Assembly: GCF_002995495.1 (NCBI RefSeq)
Contig: NZ_PVZV01000013.1
Coordinates: forward strand, 62,001-126,000
Direction of reading: 5' to 3'
From: Actinocorallia populi
Lineage (GTDB): Bacteria; Actinomycetota; Actinomycetes; Streptosporangiales; Streptosporangiaceae
DNA: 64,000 nucleotides
Shown here: piece after piece, positions 41,397 to 50,058 of the stretch
Numbering within the stretch: position 1 is the stretch's first letter
Layout: each line of letters starts with the position of its first letter
Notes under the pieces: generated by a model
Database searches by the model: none
Told to the model about the DNA's origin: nothing
The model's input: only the letters and a program-made list of their open reading frames with translations
Translations under genes and position numbers: made by a program

Positions 41397-41755
41397 GCGT
41401 CCGCCGGCGCCTCGTGCAGGACCGGCCAGAGCTCCACCGGGTCCCGGTCGGCGAAGGGCATGTCCGCCGCGATCTGCAGCGCCCGCTCCTCGCTCTCGCA
41501 GTCCAGCAGGTAGAAGCTGGCCATGTACTCCTTGGTCTCCAGGTAGGGGCCGTCGGTGACGGCGGGGGCGCCGTTCTCCCGGCGCACCAGCCGGGCGTTC
41601 ACGGCGTCCGCCAGCCCGTAGGCGCCCACCAGCTCACCGGTCTCGCGGTACCTCCGGTTGAACGCGTCCTGCCGGGCGACCGCTTCCGGCCACTCGTCCG
41701 CCGGGATCGAGTCCCACTTCTCCTGGTTCCCGTAGATCATCAGCAGGTACTTCAT
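41393..41755 (-). CDS. DGPF/YCII-domain protein, ECF42 partner
   Basis: A 120-residue YCII-related ferredoxin-like-fold protein. Family marks: MKYLLMIYGNQEKW at the N-terminus, ETGELVGAYGLAD, VTDGPYLETKEYMASFYLLDCES containing the DGP(F/Y) signature, and PVELWPVLH at the end. DGPF proteins accompany ECF42 sigma factors and are their direct targets in Streptomyces; their molecular role is unclear. I chose the ATG at 41755, giving the standard MKYLLMIYG start; GGAGG lies about 10 bases upstream. Translation is coupled to the sigma gene (GTGA). Confidence 0.9.
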   Translation of the reverse strand: MKYLLMIYGNQEKWDSIPADEWPEAVARQDAFNRRYRETGELVGAYGLADAVNARLVRRENGAPAVTDGPYLETKEYMASFYLLDCESEERALQIAADMPFADRDPVELWPVLHEAPADA

Positions 41756-41803
41756 CGTGGTGGTCCCTCCGTCCGCGCGCCCTCCCGGCGCGCTCTCATC
41801 CCC

Positions 41804-41832
41804 GAGTCGGAGCCGTCCGGCCCGCCTCGACA
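41804..41832 (-). promoter_or_regulatory. ECF42-type promoter
   Basis: On the minus strand TGTCGA (41832-41827), a 17-base spacer, and CGACTC (41809-41804). The published ECF42 motif, as I recall it, has TGTCGA at -35 and CGA-type bases at -10. The site lies about 49 bases upstream of the DGPF gene, implying that the sigma factor drives its own operon. Confidence 0.7.
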
Positions 41833-41880
41833 TCCGCCGCGGATTCTCTTCGATCTTTTTTCACGCCTGCCGCCGGACGG

Positions 41881-41927
41881 CCGAAGGCCGGCGGTCCGTG
41901 CGGGGAGCACGGGCCACCGGCCTTCGG
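41881..41927 (-). terminator. Compound hairpin after the carboxylase alpha-subunit gene
   Basis: CCGAAGGCCGG (41881-41891) pairs with CCGGCCTTCGG (41917-41927); an inner CCGTGC/GCACGG stem (41896-41901 and 41907-41912) extends the structure. It begins 21 bases after the stop at 41949 on the minus strand. Confidence 0.6.
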
Positions 41928-41948
41928 GCGGGGACGGACGGGCGGCCG

Positions 41949-43697
41949 TCAGTCCTTGATCTCGCAGATGGCGGCGCCGCTGGTGACGGTCTGGCCGACC
42001 TCGGCGGACAGGCCGGTGACGGTCCCGGCCTTGTGGGCGGTCAGGGGCTGCTCCATCTTCATGGCCTCCAGCACGACGACGGTGTCGCCGGCGGCGACGG
42101 TCGCGCCGTCCTCCACGAGGATCTTGACGATGGTGCCCTGCATCGGGGAGACCAGGGAGTCGCCGCTCGCCGCGGCGGCGGCGCCCTTCTTCTTGCCGCG
42201 CTTGGGAGCGGCCTTGCCGGCGGCGGCCGGAGCGGCGCTCGCGCCGAGACCGGAGGGCAGCACGACCTCCAGGCGCTTGCCGCCGACCTCGACGACGACC
42301 TTCTCGCGCTCGCCGGCCTCCTCGGCCTCGCCGACCGGACCGGCGTACGGCTCGATGGTGTTGTCGTACTCGGTCTCGATCCACCGGGTGTGCACCGAGA
42401 ACGGCGCGCCGGTGTAGGCGTCCTGGGTGAGGATGTCGCGGTGGAAGGGGATCACCGTGGGCATGCCCTCGATGACGTACTCCTCCAGGGCGCGGCGGGA
42501 GCGCTCGATGGCCTGCTCGCGGGTGGCGCCGGTGACGATCAGCTTGGCGACCAGGGAGTCGAACGACTGCGGCACCGTCTGGCCGGCCACGTAGCCCGAG
42601 TCCAGGCGCACGCCGGGACCGGTCGGGGTCTGCATGGCGGTGATGGTGCCCGGCGCCGGGAGGAAGCCGCGTCCGGCGTCCTCGGCGTTGATGCGGAACT
42701 CGATGGAGTGGCCGCGCACCTCCGGGTCGCCGTAACCCAGCTCCTCGCCGTCGGCGACGCGGAACATCTCGCGGACCAGGTCGATGCCGGTGACCTCCTC
42801 GGTGACCGGGTGCTCGACCTGCAGGCGGGTGTTGACCTCCAGGAAGGAGATCGTGCCGTCCTGGCCGACGAGGAACTCGCAGGTGCCCGCGCCGACGTAG
42901 CCGGCCTCCTTGAGGATGGCCTTGGAGGAGGTGTACAGCAGCTCCAGCTGCTGCTCGCTCAGGAACGGGGCAGGGGCCTCCTCCACCAGCTTCTGGTGGC
43001 GGCGCTGCAGCGAGCAGTCGCGGGTGGAGACCACGACCACGTTGCCGTGCCGGTCGGCCAGGCACTGGGTCTCCACGTGCCGGGGCCTGTCGAGGTAGCG
43101 CTCCACGAAGCACTCGCCGCGCCCGAACGCGCCGACGGCCTCGCGCACCGCCGACTCGTACAGCTCGGGCACCTCCTCCAGCGTGCGGGCGACCTTCAGG
43201 CCGCGGCCGCCGCCGCCGAACGCCGCCTTGATCGCGATCGGCAGGCCGTTGGCCTTGGCGAACTCCACGACCTCCTCGGCGCCCGAGACCGGGTCGGCGG
43301 TGCCGGCCACCAGCGGGGCGCCGACCTTCTGTGCGATGTGGCGGGCCTGGACCTTGTCGCCCAGCGCGGTGATCGCGGCGGGCGGCGGGCCGATCCAGAT
43401 CAGGCCGGCGTCGATCACGGCCTGGGCGAAGTCGGCGTTCTCCGCCAGGAACCCGTAACCCGGATGCACCGCGTCGGCCCCGCTGTCAGCAGCGATCTTC
43501 AGCAGCTTGTCCACGCTCAGATAGGACTCGGCCGCGCTCTGCCCGCCCAGCGCGTAGGCCTCGTCGGCCACGCGTACGTGCAGGGCGTCGAGATCCTGCT
43601 CGCTGTAGACCGCCACGCTGCCCAGCCCCGCGTCCCGGCATGCGCGCGCGATCCGCACCGCGATCTCGCCCCGGTTGGCGATGAGAACTTTCCGCAA
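41949..43697 (-). CDS. Acyl-CoA carboxylase alpha subunit (biotin carboxylase + biotin carrier), AccA3-like
   Basis: A 582-residue fused biotin carboxylase / biotin carboxyl carrier protein. The biotin carboxylase domain spans about 1-445 ([18 protein letters not shown], the glycine-rich [13 protein letters not shown] loop, [16 protein letters not shown]). The biotinyl domain is at about 510-582, with the acceptor Lys547 in EAMKMEQ; an Ala/Lys-rich linker (about 485-505) joins them. With carboxyltransferase AccD and the epsilon subunit AccE encoded at 61500-63400 it would carboxylate propionyl- and/or acetyl-CoA. The start is TTG 43697 (GGAG eight bases upstream), giving the standard [11 protein letters not shown]-terminus. 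Confidence 0.95.
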   Translation of the reverse strand: MRKVLIANRGEIAVRIARACRDAGLGSVAVYSEQDLDALHVRVADEAYALGGQSAAESYLSVDKLLKIAADSGADAVHPGYGFLAENADFAQAVIDAGLIWIGPPPAAITALGDKVQARHIAQKVGAPLVAGTADPVSGAEEVVEFAKANGLPIAIKAAFGGGGRGLKVARTLEEVPELYESAVREAVGAFGRGECFVERYLDRPRHVETQCLADRHGNVVVVSTRDCSLQRRHQKLVEEAPAPFLSEQQLELLYTSSKAILKEAGYVGAGTCEFLVGQDGTISFLEVNTRLQVEHPVTEEVTGIDLVREMFRVADGEELGYGDPEVRGHSIEFRINAEDAGRGFLPAPGTITAMQTPTGPGVRLDSGYVAGQTVPQSFDSLVAKLIVTGATREQAIERSRRALEEYVIEGMPTVIPFHRDILTQDAYTGAPFSVHTRWIETEYDNTIEPYAGPVGEAEEAGEREKVVVEVGGKRLEVVLPSGLGASAAPAAAGKAAPKRGKKKGAAAAASGDSLVSPMQGTIVKILVEDGATVAAGDTVVVLEAMKMEQPLTAHKAGTVTGLSAEVGQTVTSGAAICEIKD

Positions 43698-43947
43698 CGT
43701 ACGTCTCCGTCCCTGAGAACCGTCGAGAGGGATCACCCCTGACCTGACCCGTCGACACGCGAGTTTAGGGAATCGAGATTTCCGCTGCGTAATCGCCTCC
43801 TTATTTGGGCGCTTCCGCAGCTCGTTCCGGGGGTGTGAGCCGTTTTGGCCGGATGCGGACGCCCTTGATCGGCCCCTGCGCGGCTGAAGTGGTGTGAGCT
43901 GTGGAAGGTACGCAGGAAATCCGGCTCGACGAGCGAGAGGACGACCC
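43698..43947. other. Divergent promoter region of the carboxylase alpha and WXG100 genes
   Basis: About 250 bases without a gene. A TAAACT element on the minus strand (43767-43762) is a candidate -10 for the carboxylase, giving a leader of roughly 60 bases. The central part (43765-43815) is AT-richer. Confidence 0.35.
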
Positions 43948-44220
43948 ATGGGTGCGGACCGCAGAGGCGGCAACATCGGCCAGATGGAAGAACTCGCCCG
44001 CCTGTTCTCCCGACACTCCAAGAACCTCGACGCCCTCATCAAGGACCTCAACGGCCGCACCGTCAGCTCCACCGAGATCTGGTGGGGCCCCGGCGCCGAC
44101 CGCTTCCGCGCCGCCTGGGCCGAGGCCAAGAGCGCCTTCGACAAGATGGCCGTCGCCCTCGAAGAAGGCGCCACCGACGTCCGCCGCTCCCAGCAGAACA
44201 TCGAGGCCGCCACCCGCTGA
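43948..44220 (+). CDS. WXG100-family protein (type VII secretion substrate-like)
   Basis: A 90-residue helical-hairpin protein. The turn motif is I-W-W-G-P-G near residues 44-49, with helix 1 (about 10-40, [19 protein letters not shown]) and helix 2 (about 50-88, [19 protein letters not shown]...). After the hairpin there is no clear YxxxD/E export tag; the chain ends [12 protein letters not shown] 43948 has GAGAGG upstream. It is a single gene, not the usual pair, but the type VII ATPase EccC is encoded 1.3 kb away on the opposite strand, so it may be its substrate or may work as a homodimer. Confidence 0.83.
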   Translation: MGADRRGGNIGQMEELARLFSRHSKNLDALIKDLNGRTVSSTEIWWGPGADRFRAAWAEAKSAFDKMAVALEEGATDVRRSQQNIEAATR

Positions 44221-44285
44221 CCCCCGCCCGGGGCCGGTCCCGGTCCCGGTCCCCGGACACCCGCCTCCCGCCCCTCCGCCTCCGG

Positions 44286-44485
44286 CAAGGGGAACGGTCA
44301 GCGGGGAGCACGGTCCGCTCTCGGCCTCCGGCGGGGAGTACGGTCTGCTCCACGTCTCTGGGGAGGGGCATGGTCTGCTCTCGGCTTCCGGGGGCACGGT
44401 CGGCTCTCCGTGTCCGGGGAGGGGCGCGGTCGCTCTCGGCTCCCGGTGGGGGCGCGGTCCGCGCCGTCGGAGAGGGGCGTGCGGT
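44286..44485. repeat. Imperfect tandem repeats of about 28-32 bases, non-coding
   Basis: Six to seven degenerate units with the core GGGG(A/C)(G)(C/T)ACGGTC followed by (N)GCTCTCGGC(N)TCCGG. They fill the space between the 3' ends of the WXG100 gene and the convergent toxin-like gene. No open frame is convincing. Confidence 0.65.
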
Positions 44486-44868
44486 CAGAGGCTGACGGGG
44501 ACGACGGTGACGCCGGTGCCGGCGTAGTGCTCGGGGGCGGCGGTCGCGACGGCCCTCCCCTTGGGGAACTCCGGGGTGGGGCGGCCCTCGTAGATCGCCT
44601 GTGCGTACCGCCAGTCGGTGCCCGAGGAGATCAGCTTGCCCATGCAGTAGGCGCCCGAGGTGCCGAGCGGGATGATGGTGATCTGCGGAGTGGCGCAGAC
44701 CACCTCGCTGAGCCCGGGGCGGAACTCCTCGGCGGCGGCCAGGCTGAGCGCGGGTATGAAGACCCGCCGGGCGGGATCGTGTTCCGCGGCGGCGACCTGC
44801 TCCACCAGCCGGCGCTGCCAGCGGGCGAGGAGATCGACGGCCGTGTGGTCGAGGATCAGTGCGCTCAC
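44485..44868 (-). CDS. PIN-like putative toxin of a two-gene module
   Basis: A 127-residue protein. The N-terminal strand ALILDHTAVDLLARW places Asp7 where PIN-domain RNases have their first acidic residue; FIPALSLAAAEEF carries glutamates near the second position, and SSGTDWRYAQAI an Asp near the third. The C-terminal VATAAPEHYAG resembles the last PIN strand, but the usual Asp is not obvious. Three of four catalytic acids can thus be proposed. The GTG start overlaps the upstream gene's stop (GTGA), the pattern of antitoxin-first modules. The assignment rests on motif and layout, not on a family match, and it could be an inactive PIN-like protein. Confidence 0.5.
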   Translation of the reverse strand: MSALILDHTAVDLLARWQRRLVEQVAAAEHDPARRVFIPALSLAAAEEFRPGLSEVVCATPQITIIPLGTSGAYCMGKLISSGTDWRYAQAIYEGRPTPEFPKGRAVATAAPEHYAGTGVTVVPVSL

Positions 44869-45230
44869 GCCGTGCTCCCCGGGCCTTCCCCTCGCGCCTC
44901 GGCCGCGCGCTCCGGCCAGTACTCCTCGAACCGCCGCTCGAACTCCTCCTCGCCGAGCTCCGCGTTGATCCTGGCGAGCGCCGCGCGGAACCTGAGGGCC
45001 TGCGCCTGCCTGTCCCGGGGATCGGGACGGCGCGCCGGCTCGCCGAACGCGCCGATCAGCAGCTCCCGGAGCGAGACTCCCCGCTGCCGGGCGAGGGCCG
45101 CGAGGTGCCGTTGCAGGTCCTCGTCGATGGAGAACCCCGGCTCCCGGGCTTCGAGCTGCGCCATGACCCGAGTGTAGGCCGCGTCGAACAGGTCTCCCGG
45201 GGGCTCACCGAAGCCGAAGGCGAGTGTCAT
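44865..45230 (-). CDS. Small helical protein, putative antitoxin partner
   Basis: A 121-residue charged helical protein. Near residues 34-60, FSIDEDLQRHLAALARQRGVSLRELLIGAFGE has the strand-helix-helix look of ribbon-helix-helix or similar antitoxin DNA-binding domains. The acidic C-terminus (ELGEEEFERRFEEYWPERAAEARGE, in blocks) could wrap the partner. The ATG at 45230 was chosen because the frame upstream runs into repetitive GC-rich DNA with no ribosome-binding site. Its stop overlaps the PIN-like gene (GTGA). The pair sits between two repeat tracts. The antitoxin role is inferred. Confidence 0.5.
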   Translation of the reverse strand: MTLAFGFGEPPGDLFDAAYTRVMAQLEAREPGFSIDEDLQRHLAALARQRGVSLRELLIGAFGEPARRPDPRDRQAQALRFRAALARINAELGEEEFERRFEEYWPERAAEARGEGPGSTA

Positions 45231-45561
45231 GGCCAGATGGTGGCACGATTGACCGTCGCCATGCGTGGTTTTTGCGACACCCACGGTCACGGACCGCCCG
45301 GCGCGGCGGATCCACGAGCCACGACGCAAGCACAGGACGCAAGCGCCCGTTTCCCCGACCCCGCTCGGCCCTGTGAGCCCGGTCCTCAAGGCCCGGTCCT
45401 TCAAGTTCGGCTTTCGGGGTCCGGTTCCCGGGGTCCGATCCTCCGGGCTCGGCCTCCAGGGCCGGTTCGCTGGACGCAGTCCTCCGGGCTTGCTCTTCCG
45501 GACTCGGTCCTCCGGCTCGGCTCCCGGATCCGGTCTCCCCGGGGCCGGGCCTTCGGGGTGG
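45231..45561. repeat. GC-rich degenerate repeats before the EccC 3' end; no gene seen
   Basis: About 330 bases. The first 80 probably hold the promoter of the toxin-antitoxin-like pair. From about 45360 to 45560 the sequence is built from loosely repeated CGGTCC, TCCTCCGG and GGGCTCGGC elements without a strict period. The style resembles the insertion inside eccC (47690-47825). Confidence 0.5.
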
Positions 45562-48500
45562 TCAGTCTTCGGCGGGGGGCGGGGGGAGGGCGGCCTGGAC
45601 GGGGGTGGAGGTGCCGGCGAGGATGAGGAGGCCGCGGCCGACGGGGCCGGTGTAGGTGGCGTTGCGGGGGAGGCGGAGGCCGAAGAGCTCGCCGTCGTCG
45701 GGGGACTGGATGCCCAGGAGGAGGCCGGTACGGGTCTTGCGGGCGTCGGCGATGAAGCCGCGGTAGCCGCGGCTGAGGTCCTCGGTGGTGCCGGCGAGGA
45801 CGACGGCGTGCTCGCCGTCGCGGGCGCTGCGCAGCAGGGACTGGACGGCGTCGCCGAGTTCGGTCTCGTCGATGAGCTCGGCGTCGTCCACGAGGACGGC
45901 GAAGCGGTGCTCGGGGGCGGTGAGCGCCTCGACCTCGGCCTCCTCCGCCGTGGAGTCCAGCACCGCCAGTACGCCGGGGACGCCGCGCAGCTCCCGCAGG
46001 GGGGAGCGGCGGGGCGTGACGACCAGCAGCGGCACGTCCCGCTCCAGGAGGGTGCGGGCCATCGTCATCAGGGTCGTGGAGCGGCCGGAGCGCGGCGGGC
46101 CCGCCACGATGAAGGACGGGCCCTCCTCCAGCAGGTCGACGCCCATCGGGGAGAGGGTGTCGCCGCCCGCGCCGACCAGGCACCACAGCGGCGACGGCGG
46201 GCGGAAGTCCGGCCGGAGGGCGAGGACCTCCCCGGCGGTGATGCGGGCGGGCAGCTCGTCCACCCGCAGCGGGCCCGGCAGCACCCGGCCGTAGCGGGCC
46301 GCGGCCGCGGCGGCGATCGCCTGGAGGGCGGCGACCTGGGCGGTGCCCGACGGGTCCTGGCCGAGGAGCCCGATCTGGGACTCCAGGGTCGGTGCGTTCG
46401 GGGTGACGCGCAGCGCGCGCCCCGGCGGCAGGTGCCCCGGGATCTGCGCGTCGGGCAGGCCCGCGTAGCCGTAGTCGGAGGGGTCGGCCATGCGCATGAT
46501 CAGCCGCCGGTCGAAGGCCATCGCGGCCTGGCCCATCAGGCCCGTCCGGTCGCCGGTGAAGACCGCGCGCAGCCCGACCGCGCCGCCCTCCTGGAGCAGC
46601 CGCAGCAGCGCGGTGACCAGGCGCCCGTAGTCGTAGTGCTCGAAGGAGGCGGTGAAACCCTCCCAGCGGTCCAGGAGGAGCACCATCCAGGGCAGCCGCT
46701 CACCCGCCGAGACGGTGGCGCGCTGCTCGGGCAGCGAGGCGAACCCGGCCTCGGCGAGCAGCTGCCGGCGGCGCCCGACCTCGGCGTTCAGCGCGTTCAG
46801 CAGCCGCTCGACCCGGTCGTAGGAGTCGCGCGGGACGACGGCCCCGCAGTGCGGCAGCGCGGTCAGCGGGGCGAGGCCGCCGCCGCCGCAGTCGATCGCG
46901 TACAGGTGCACGTCGTAGGGGGTGCAGGAGGCGGCCAGCGCGCCCGCGAGCGAGCGCAGCGCCGTGGTGCGGCCCGACTGGGCGGACCCGGCGAGGTAGA
47001 GGTGGCCGTCCTGCTCCAGGTCCAGGGCGAGCGGCGCGCGGCTCTGCGCGGCGGGCAGGTCGGTGACGCCGAACTCCACTGGCGGCACCCGCACCACCGA
47101 GCCCCCGGCGGCGGGCCGGGGGGACAACACGACCGCGTCGGGCAGCGGCGTCAGCCACGGGCTCGGCTGGGGCGGGACGCCGGCCCTGCGCGCGGCCTCG
47201 GCGACCGCCCGCACCAGCACCGCGAGGTCGGTGACCTGCTCGTCCTGCTCGTCGGCGGGGACGGGTAGCGGGTGGCCGAGCTGCGCCCAGCCCAGCGCCC
47301 GCGCCTCGGTGGGCCGGCCGGAGCCGCCGCGCCGCCCGCCGATCCGCGCCGACTGCACCGCCGAGGGGGAGCCCGCGCCCGACTTCACGTAGCAGCGGCC
47401 CGGCGTCGCCTTGGCGATGCGGGCGGCGTCGGGGACGTCCAGCACGTCGGAGGAGTCCTCGGGGTCGGTGACCCGCAACGCGATCCGCAGGTTGGTGTTG
47501 GCGCGGATCTCGGCGGTCACCACCCCGGCGGGCCGCTGGGTGGCCAGGATGAGGTGCACGCCCAGCGAGCGGCCCCTGCGCCCGATGTCCACCAGCCCGT
47601 CGACGAACCCCGGCAGCTCGGCCGCCATCGCCGCGAACTCGTCGATCACCAGCACCAGCCGCGGCAACGCCGGCAACCCGCCCTCCGGCGGGTCCTGCAC
47701 GACCCCTCCTCCCGGCCCGGCCTGCCCGGCCCCGTTCCCAGGTCCGGTCCGCAGGGCTCCGCCCCCCGGGGCCGCACGCCCGGACGGCTCCGGCCCGGGT
47801 GGGGCGGCACGGGGCGCCTGGGCGGTTCGCGCCGCCTGGTAGTCCTCGATGTCCTTGGCGCCGGCGCGCAGCAGCAGGTGCTCGCGGCGGCGCAGCTCGG
47901 CGGCGAGCGACTCCAGCGCCCGCTCGGTGAGGTGCCCGTCGAGGTCGGTGACCATCCCGACGGTGTGGGGGAGCGCGGCGCAGTCCTTGAAGGCGGCGCC
48001 GCCCTTGTAGTCGATGAGCACGAACGTCATCTCGTCCGGCCGGTTGCGCACCGCCAGCGAGGCGATGAGCGTCTGCAGCAGTTCGGACTTGCCCGCGCCG
48101 GTGGTGCCGGCGACGAGCCCGTGCGGCCCGTCGGCGCTGAGGTCGATCTCGAACGGGCCGCCGGAGCCCACGCCGACGGGGGCCCGGGTGCCGCGGCCGC
48201 CGCGCCGCCAGCCGTCCAGGATGTGCGCGGCGGTGGGGTCGGGCAGGCCGAGGAGGTCCAGCAGCCGGGCGGAGGCGGGCAGCGCCTCGGCGGTGTCCTC
48301 GCGGGAGACGTCCTTGACCGGCGCCAGCGCCCGGGCGAGCCGCGTCGCCCACTGCACGCTCACCCGGTCGGCCAGCACGGGGCCGAGCGACTCCAGGCCG
48401 TGGCCGCGCAGCCGCAGGTGGTCGGCGCCGGCCCAGGAGGCGACGACGGTGCACTCCTCGGGCAGCAGCCGCTCCTCGTCGTCCAGGCAGAGGACGTGGA

Positions 48501-50058
48501 CGCCGTACTCGGGCCCGTGCTTGAGCACCTGCGGCATGCCGGGCGCGCGCCGCAGGGTGCGCGCGCCGTCCAGGACGAGCAGGATGTTGTAGGGGACCTC
48601 GGCCTTCGGGCGGGACGCGGCGTCGAAGACGCTCTGCTGCCGCCCCCGCCGCCGTTCGGTGATCTTGATGGCGAGCTCGGTGATCCGCCCCGCGACGCCC
48701 GCGGGGTCCGCGCCGACCAGCGCCACGCACTCCTCGCCCTCGCGCGGCGCGCAGTGCGGCAGCCAGCGCACCCAGTTCCAGTGCTCCTCGGCCGACGCGT
48801 CCGCGGCCAGCACCACGATCGCGAGGTCGCGCGGGCTGTGCAGGGCCGCGGCCTGCCCGACCAGCCAGCGCGCGGTCTCGCGGGAGCGGTCGCGCGGCCC
48901 GGTGAGCCCGAGCACGCCGTACTCGGGCAGCGGCAGCGGCACCGGGACGTGGCGCGCGACGGGGGGCATCTGCTGCTCGCCGCGGGCGAGCGCCTCGCGG
49001 ACGTCCTCCTCGGAGCCCTCCAGCTCGACGGCGGCGGGCAGGTCGGCGAGCCCGAGGCGCAGGTGCAGGGTGTCGGGGTCGGCCGGGCGGCGCTCCCACA
49101 ACCGCCGCCGCGGCCCGGTGGCGGTGAGGAGGACCTCGGCGGGGTCGGGGTGGGCGGCCCGCCGGTCCCGCTCGTCGGCCCGCCGCAGTTCCTCCAGGTC
49201 CCTGGAGAAGTAGGCGGACTTGAGTTGGTATTCCTGGTAGGCCTTTTTGTAGGACTTCCTTCCGTACATGCGGTCGCCGACCCATTCGGCGACCATCATC
49301 AGCGGCCAGGCCAGCGCGAAGAGGGCCCAGTACCACTGGCCCAGCACCCAGGCCATGACCAGCCCGAACACCGAGAAGAGCAGCGCTCCGAAAAGCCGCA
49401 GCCTTTCCTTTCCCTGCTTTTCCGGAAGGTGGGGGACTTTCATGCGTTTCGACGAGTTCCGCGGCGCTATCCGGGGCGGCCGGTTGAACGCCATTCCCTG
49501 CGGAAGCGGCTCCAGATGGGTGTCCGGAGAAGTGGTGGGCATGAGGGTGAGAACGGTGTTCCCGCAGGCGAGCAGCGCCCCCTCGGGCCATTCCCGCTCC
49601 CCGTCCAGCTCCTCGCCGTCGAGGGTCGCGCCGGGGGCCGCCCGCACCGTCGTGCCCGCGCGCCCCACCGTCACCGTCACCCCCTGCGGGAGGCCGGCGG
49701 CGCCCGGTCCCAGCCGGTGCACGCGGCCCGCGTCGGGCCCGCCGACGACGCGCACCTCCACCAGCCCGTCGGGCTCGGACGTCAGCGTGGCCGGGACGGT
49801 GGCGGGGTCGAGCGTGACGATCGCGCCGTCGCGCAGCTCCCGCGCGGCAGGGGCCGTGGGGTCGAGCATGCGCCCGTCCGCGTAGATCGCCTGCTGCAGG
49901 GAGACGACCTTCTGGCCCGCCTCCGGGGCCCGCTGCCCCGGCCGGGCGAGCAGTCCCGCCAGCGTCCGCGCGACGGCCGCCACGGAGGCGTCCGCGTCGC
50001 CGCTGACCAGGACGTCACGAGGGCCGGCGCCGTCCAGCGCCGTCAACGAGATCCGCAC
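45562..50058 (-). CDS. Type VII secretion ATPase EccC/EssC-like, orphan
   Basis: A 1498-residue FtsK/SpoIIIE-family secretion motor. The N-terminus has a ubiquitin-like/YukD-type segment (about 1-90) and an FHA-like domain (about 96-170), then two transmembrane helices (about 222-262), then three ATPase domains. Walker A of domain 1 is canonical, GTTGAGKS at 651-658, with Walker B VLVIDE at 802-807. Domains 2 and 3 have Arg for the Walker Lys: GSAQSGRT (R1030) and GPPRSGRS (R1326). Domain 1 carries a Pro/Gly-rich insertion (about 745-790) between its Walker motifs. No eccB, eccD, eccE or mycosin gene is in the window. The GTG start has only a weak upstream GGAG. The Tad-like operon is divergent from it. 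Confidence 0.9.
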   Translation of the reverse strand: MRISLTALDGAGPRDVLVSGDADASVAAVARTLAGLLARPGQRAPEAGQKVVSLQQAIYADGRMLDPTAPAARELRDGAIVTLDPATVPATLTSEPDGLVEVRVVGGPDAGRVHRLGPGAAGLPQGVTVTVGRAGTTVRAAPGATLDGEELDGEREWPEGALLACGNTVLTLMPTTSPDTHLEPLPQGMAFNRPPRIAPRNSSKRMKVPHLPEKQGKERLRLFGALLFSVFGLVMAWVLGQWYWALFALAWPLMMVAEWVGDRMYGRKSYKKAYQEYQLKSAYFSRDLEELRRADERDRRAAHPDPAEVLLTATGPRRRLWERRPADPDTLHLRLGLADLPAAVELEGSEEDVREALARGEQQMPPVARHVPVPLPLPEYGVLGLTGPRDRSRETARWLVGQAAALHSPRDLAIVVLAADASAEEHWNWVRWLPHCAPREGEECVALVGADPAGVAGRITELAIKITERRRGRQQSVFDAASRPKAEVPYNILLVLDGARTLRRAPGMPQVLKHGPEYGVHVLCLDDEERLLPEECTVVASWAGADHLRLRGHGLESLGPVLADRVSVQWATRLARALAPVKDVSREDTAEALPASARLLDLLGLPDPTAAHILDGWRRGGRGTRAPVGVGSGGPFEIDLSADGPHGLVAGTTGAGKSELLQTLIASLAVRNRPDEMTFVLIDYKGGAAFKDCAALPHTVGMVTDLDGHLTERALESLAAELRRREHLLLRAGAKDIEDYQAARTAQAPRAAPPGPEPSGRAAPGGGALRTGPGNGAGQAGPGGGVVQDPPEGGLPALPRLVLVIDEFAAMAAELPGFVDGLVDIGRRGRSLGVHLILATQRPAGVVTAEIRANTNLRIALRVTDPEDSSDVLDVPDAARIAKATPGRCYVKSGAGSPSAVQSARIGGRRGGSGRPTEARALGWAQLGHPLPVPADEQDEQVTDLAVLVRAVAEAARRAGVPPQPSPWLTPLPDAVVLSPRPAAGGSVVRVPPVEFGVTDLPAAQSRAPLALDLEQDGHLYLAGSAQSGRTTALRSLAGALAASCTPYDVHLYAIDCGGGGLAPLTALPHCGAVVPRDSYDRVERLLNALNAEVGRRRQLLAEAGFASLPEQRATVSAGERLPWMVLLLDRWEGFTASFEHYDYGRLVTALLRLLQEGGAVGLRAVFTGDRTGLMGQAAMAFDRRLIMRMADPSDYGYAGLPDAQIPGHLPPGRALRVTPNAPTLESQIGLLGQDPSGTAQVAALQAIAAAAAARYGRVLPGPLRVDELPARITAGEVLALRPDFRPPSPLWCLVGAGGDTLSPMGVDLLEEGPSFIVAGPPRSGRSTTLMTMARTLLERDVPLLVVTPRRSPLRELRGVPGVLAVLDSTAEEAEVEALTAPEHRFAVLVDDAELIDETELGDAVQSLLRSARDGEHAVVLAGTTEDLSRGYRGFIADARKTRTGLLLGIQSPDDGELFGLRLPRNATYTGPVGRGLLILAGTSTPVQAALPPPPAED
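47690..47825 (-). repeat. GC-rich low-complexity insertion within the first EccC ATPase domain
   Basis: This stretch encodes about 45 residues of Pro/Gly/Ala-rich sequence (for example PPGPEPSGRAAPGGG) between Walker A and Walker B of domain 1. The DNA composition resembles the intergenic repeats at 45360-45560, suggesting expansion of a simple repeat. Confidence 0.6.

Noticed and set aside
44286-44485. Possible CRISPR array
   Set aside because: Units are adjacent and degenerate with no unique spacers of constant length, and no cas genes are nearby.
45265-47268. A long plus-strand frame opposite the 3' part of eccC
   Set aside because: No domain, extreme Gly content, and the eccC frame on the other strand is continuous and motif-rich.
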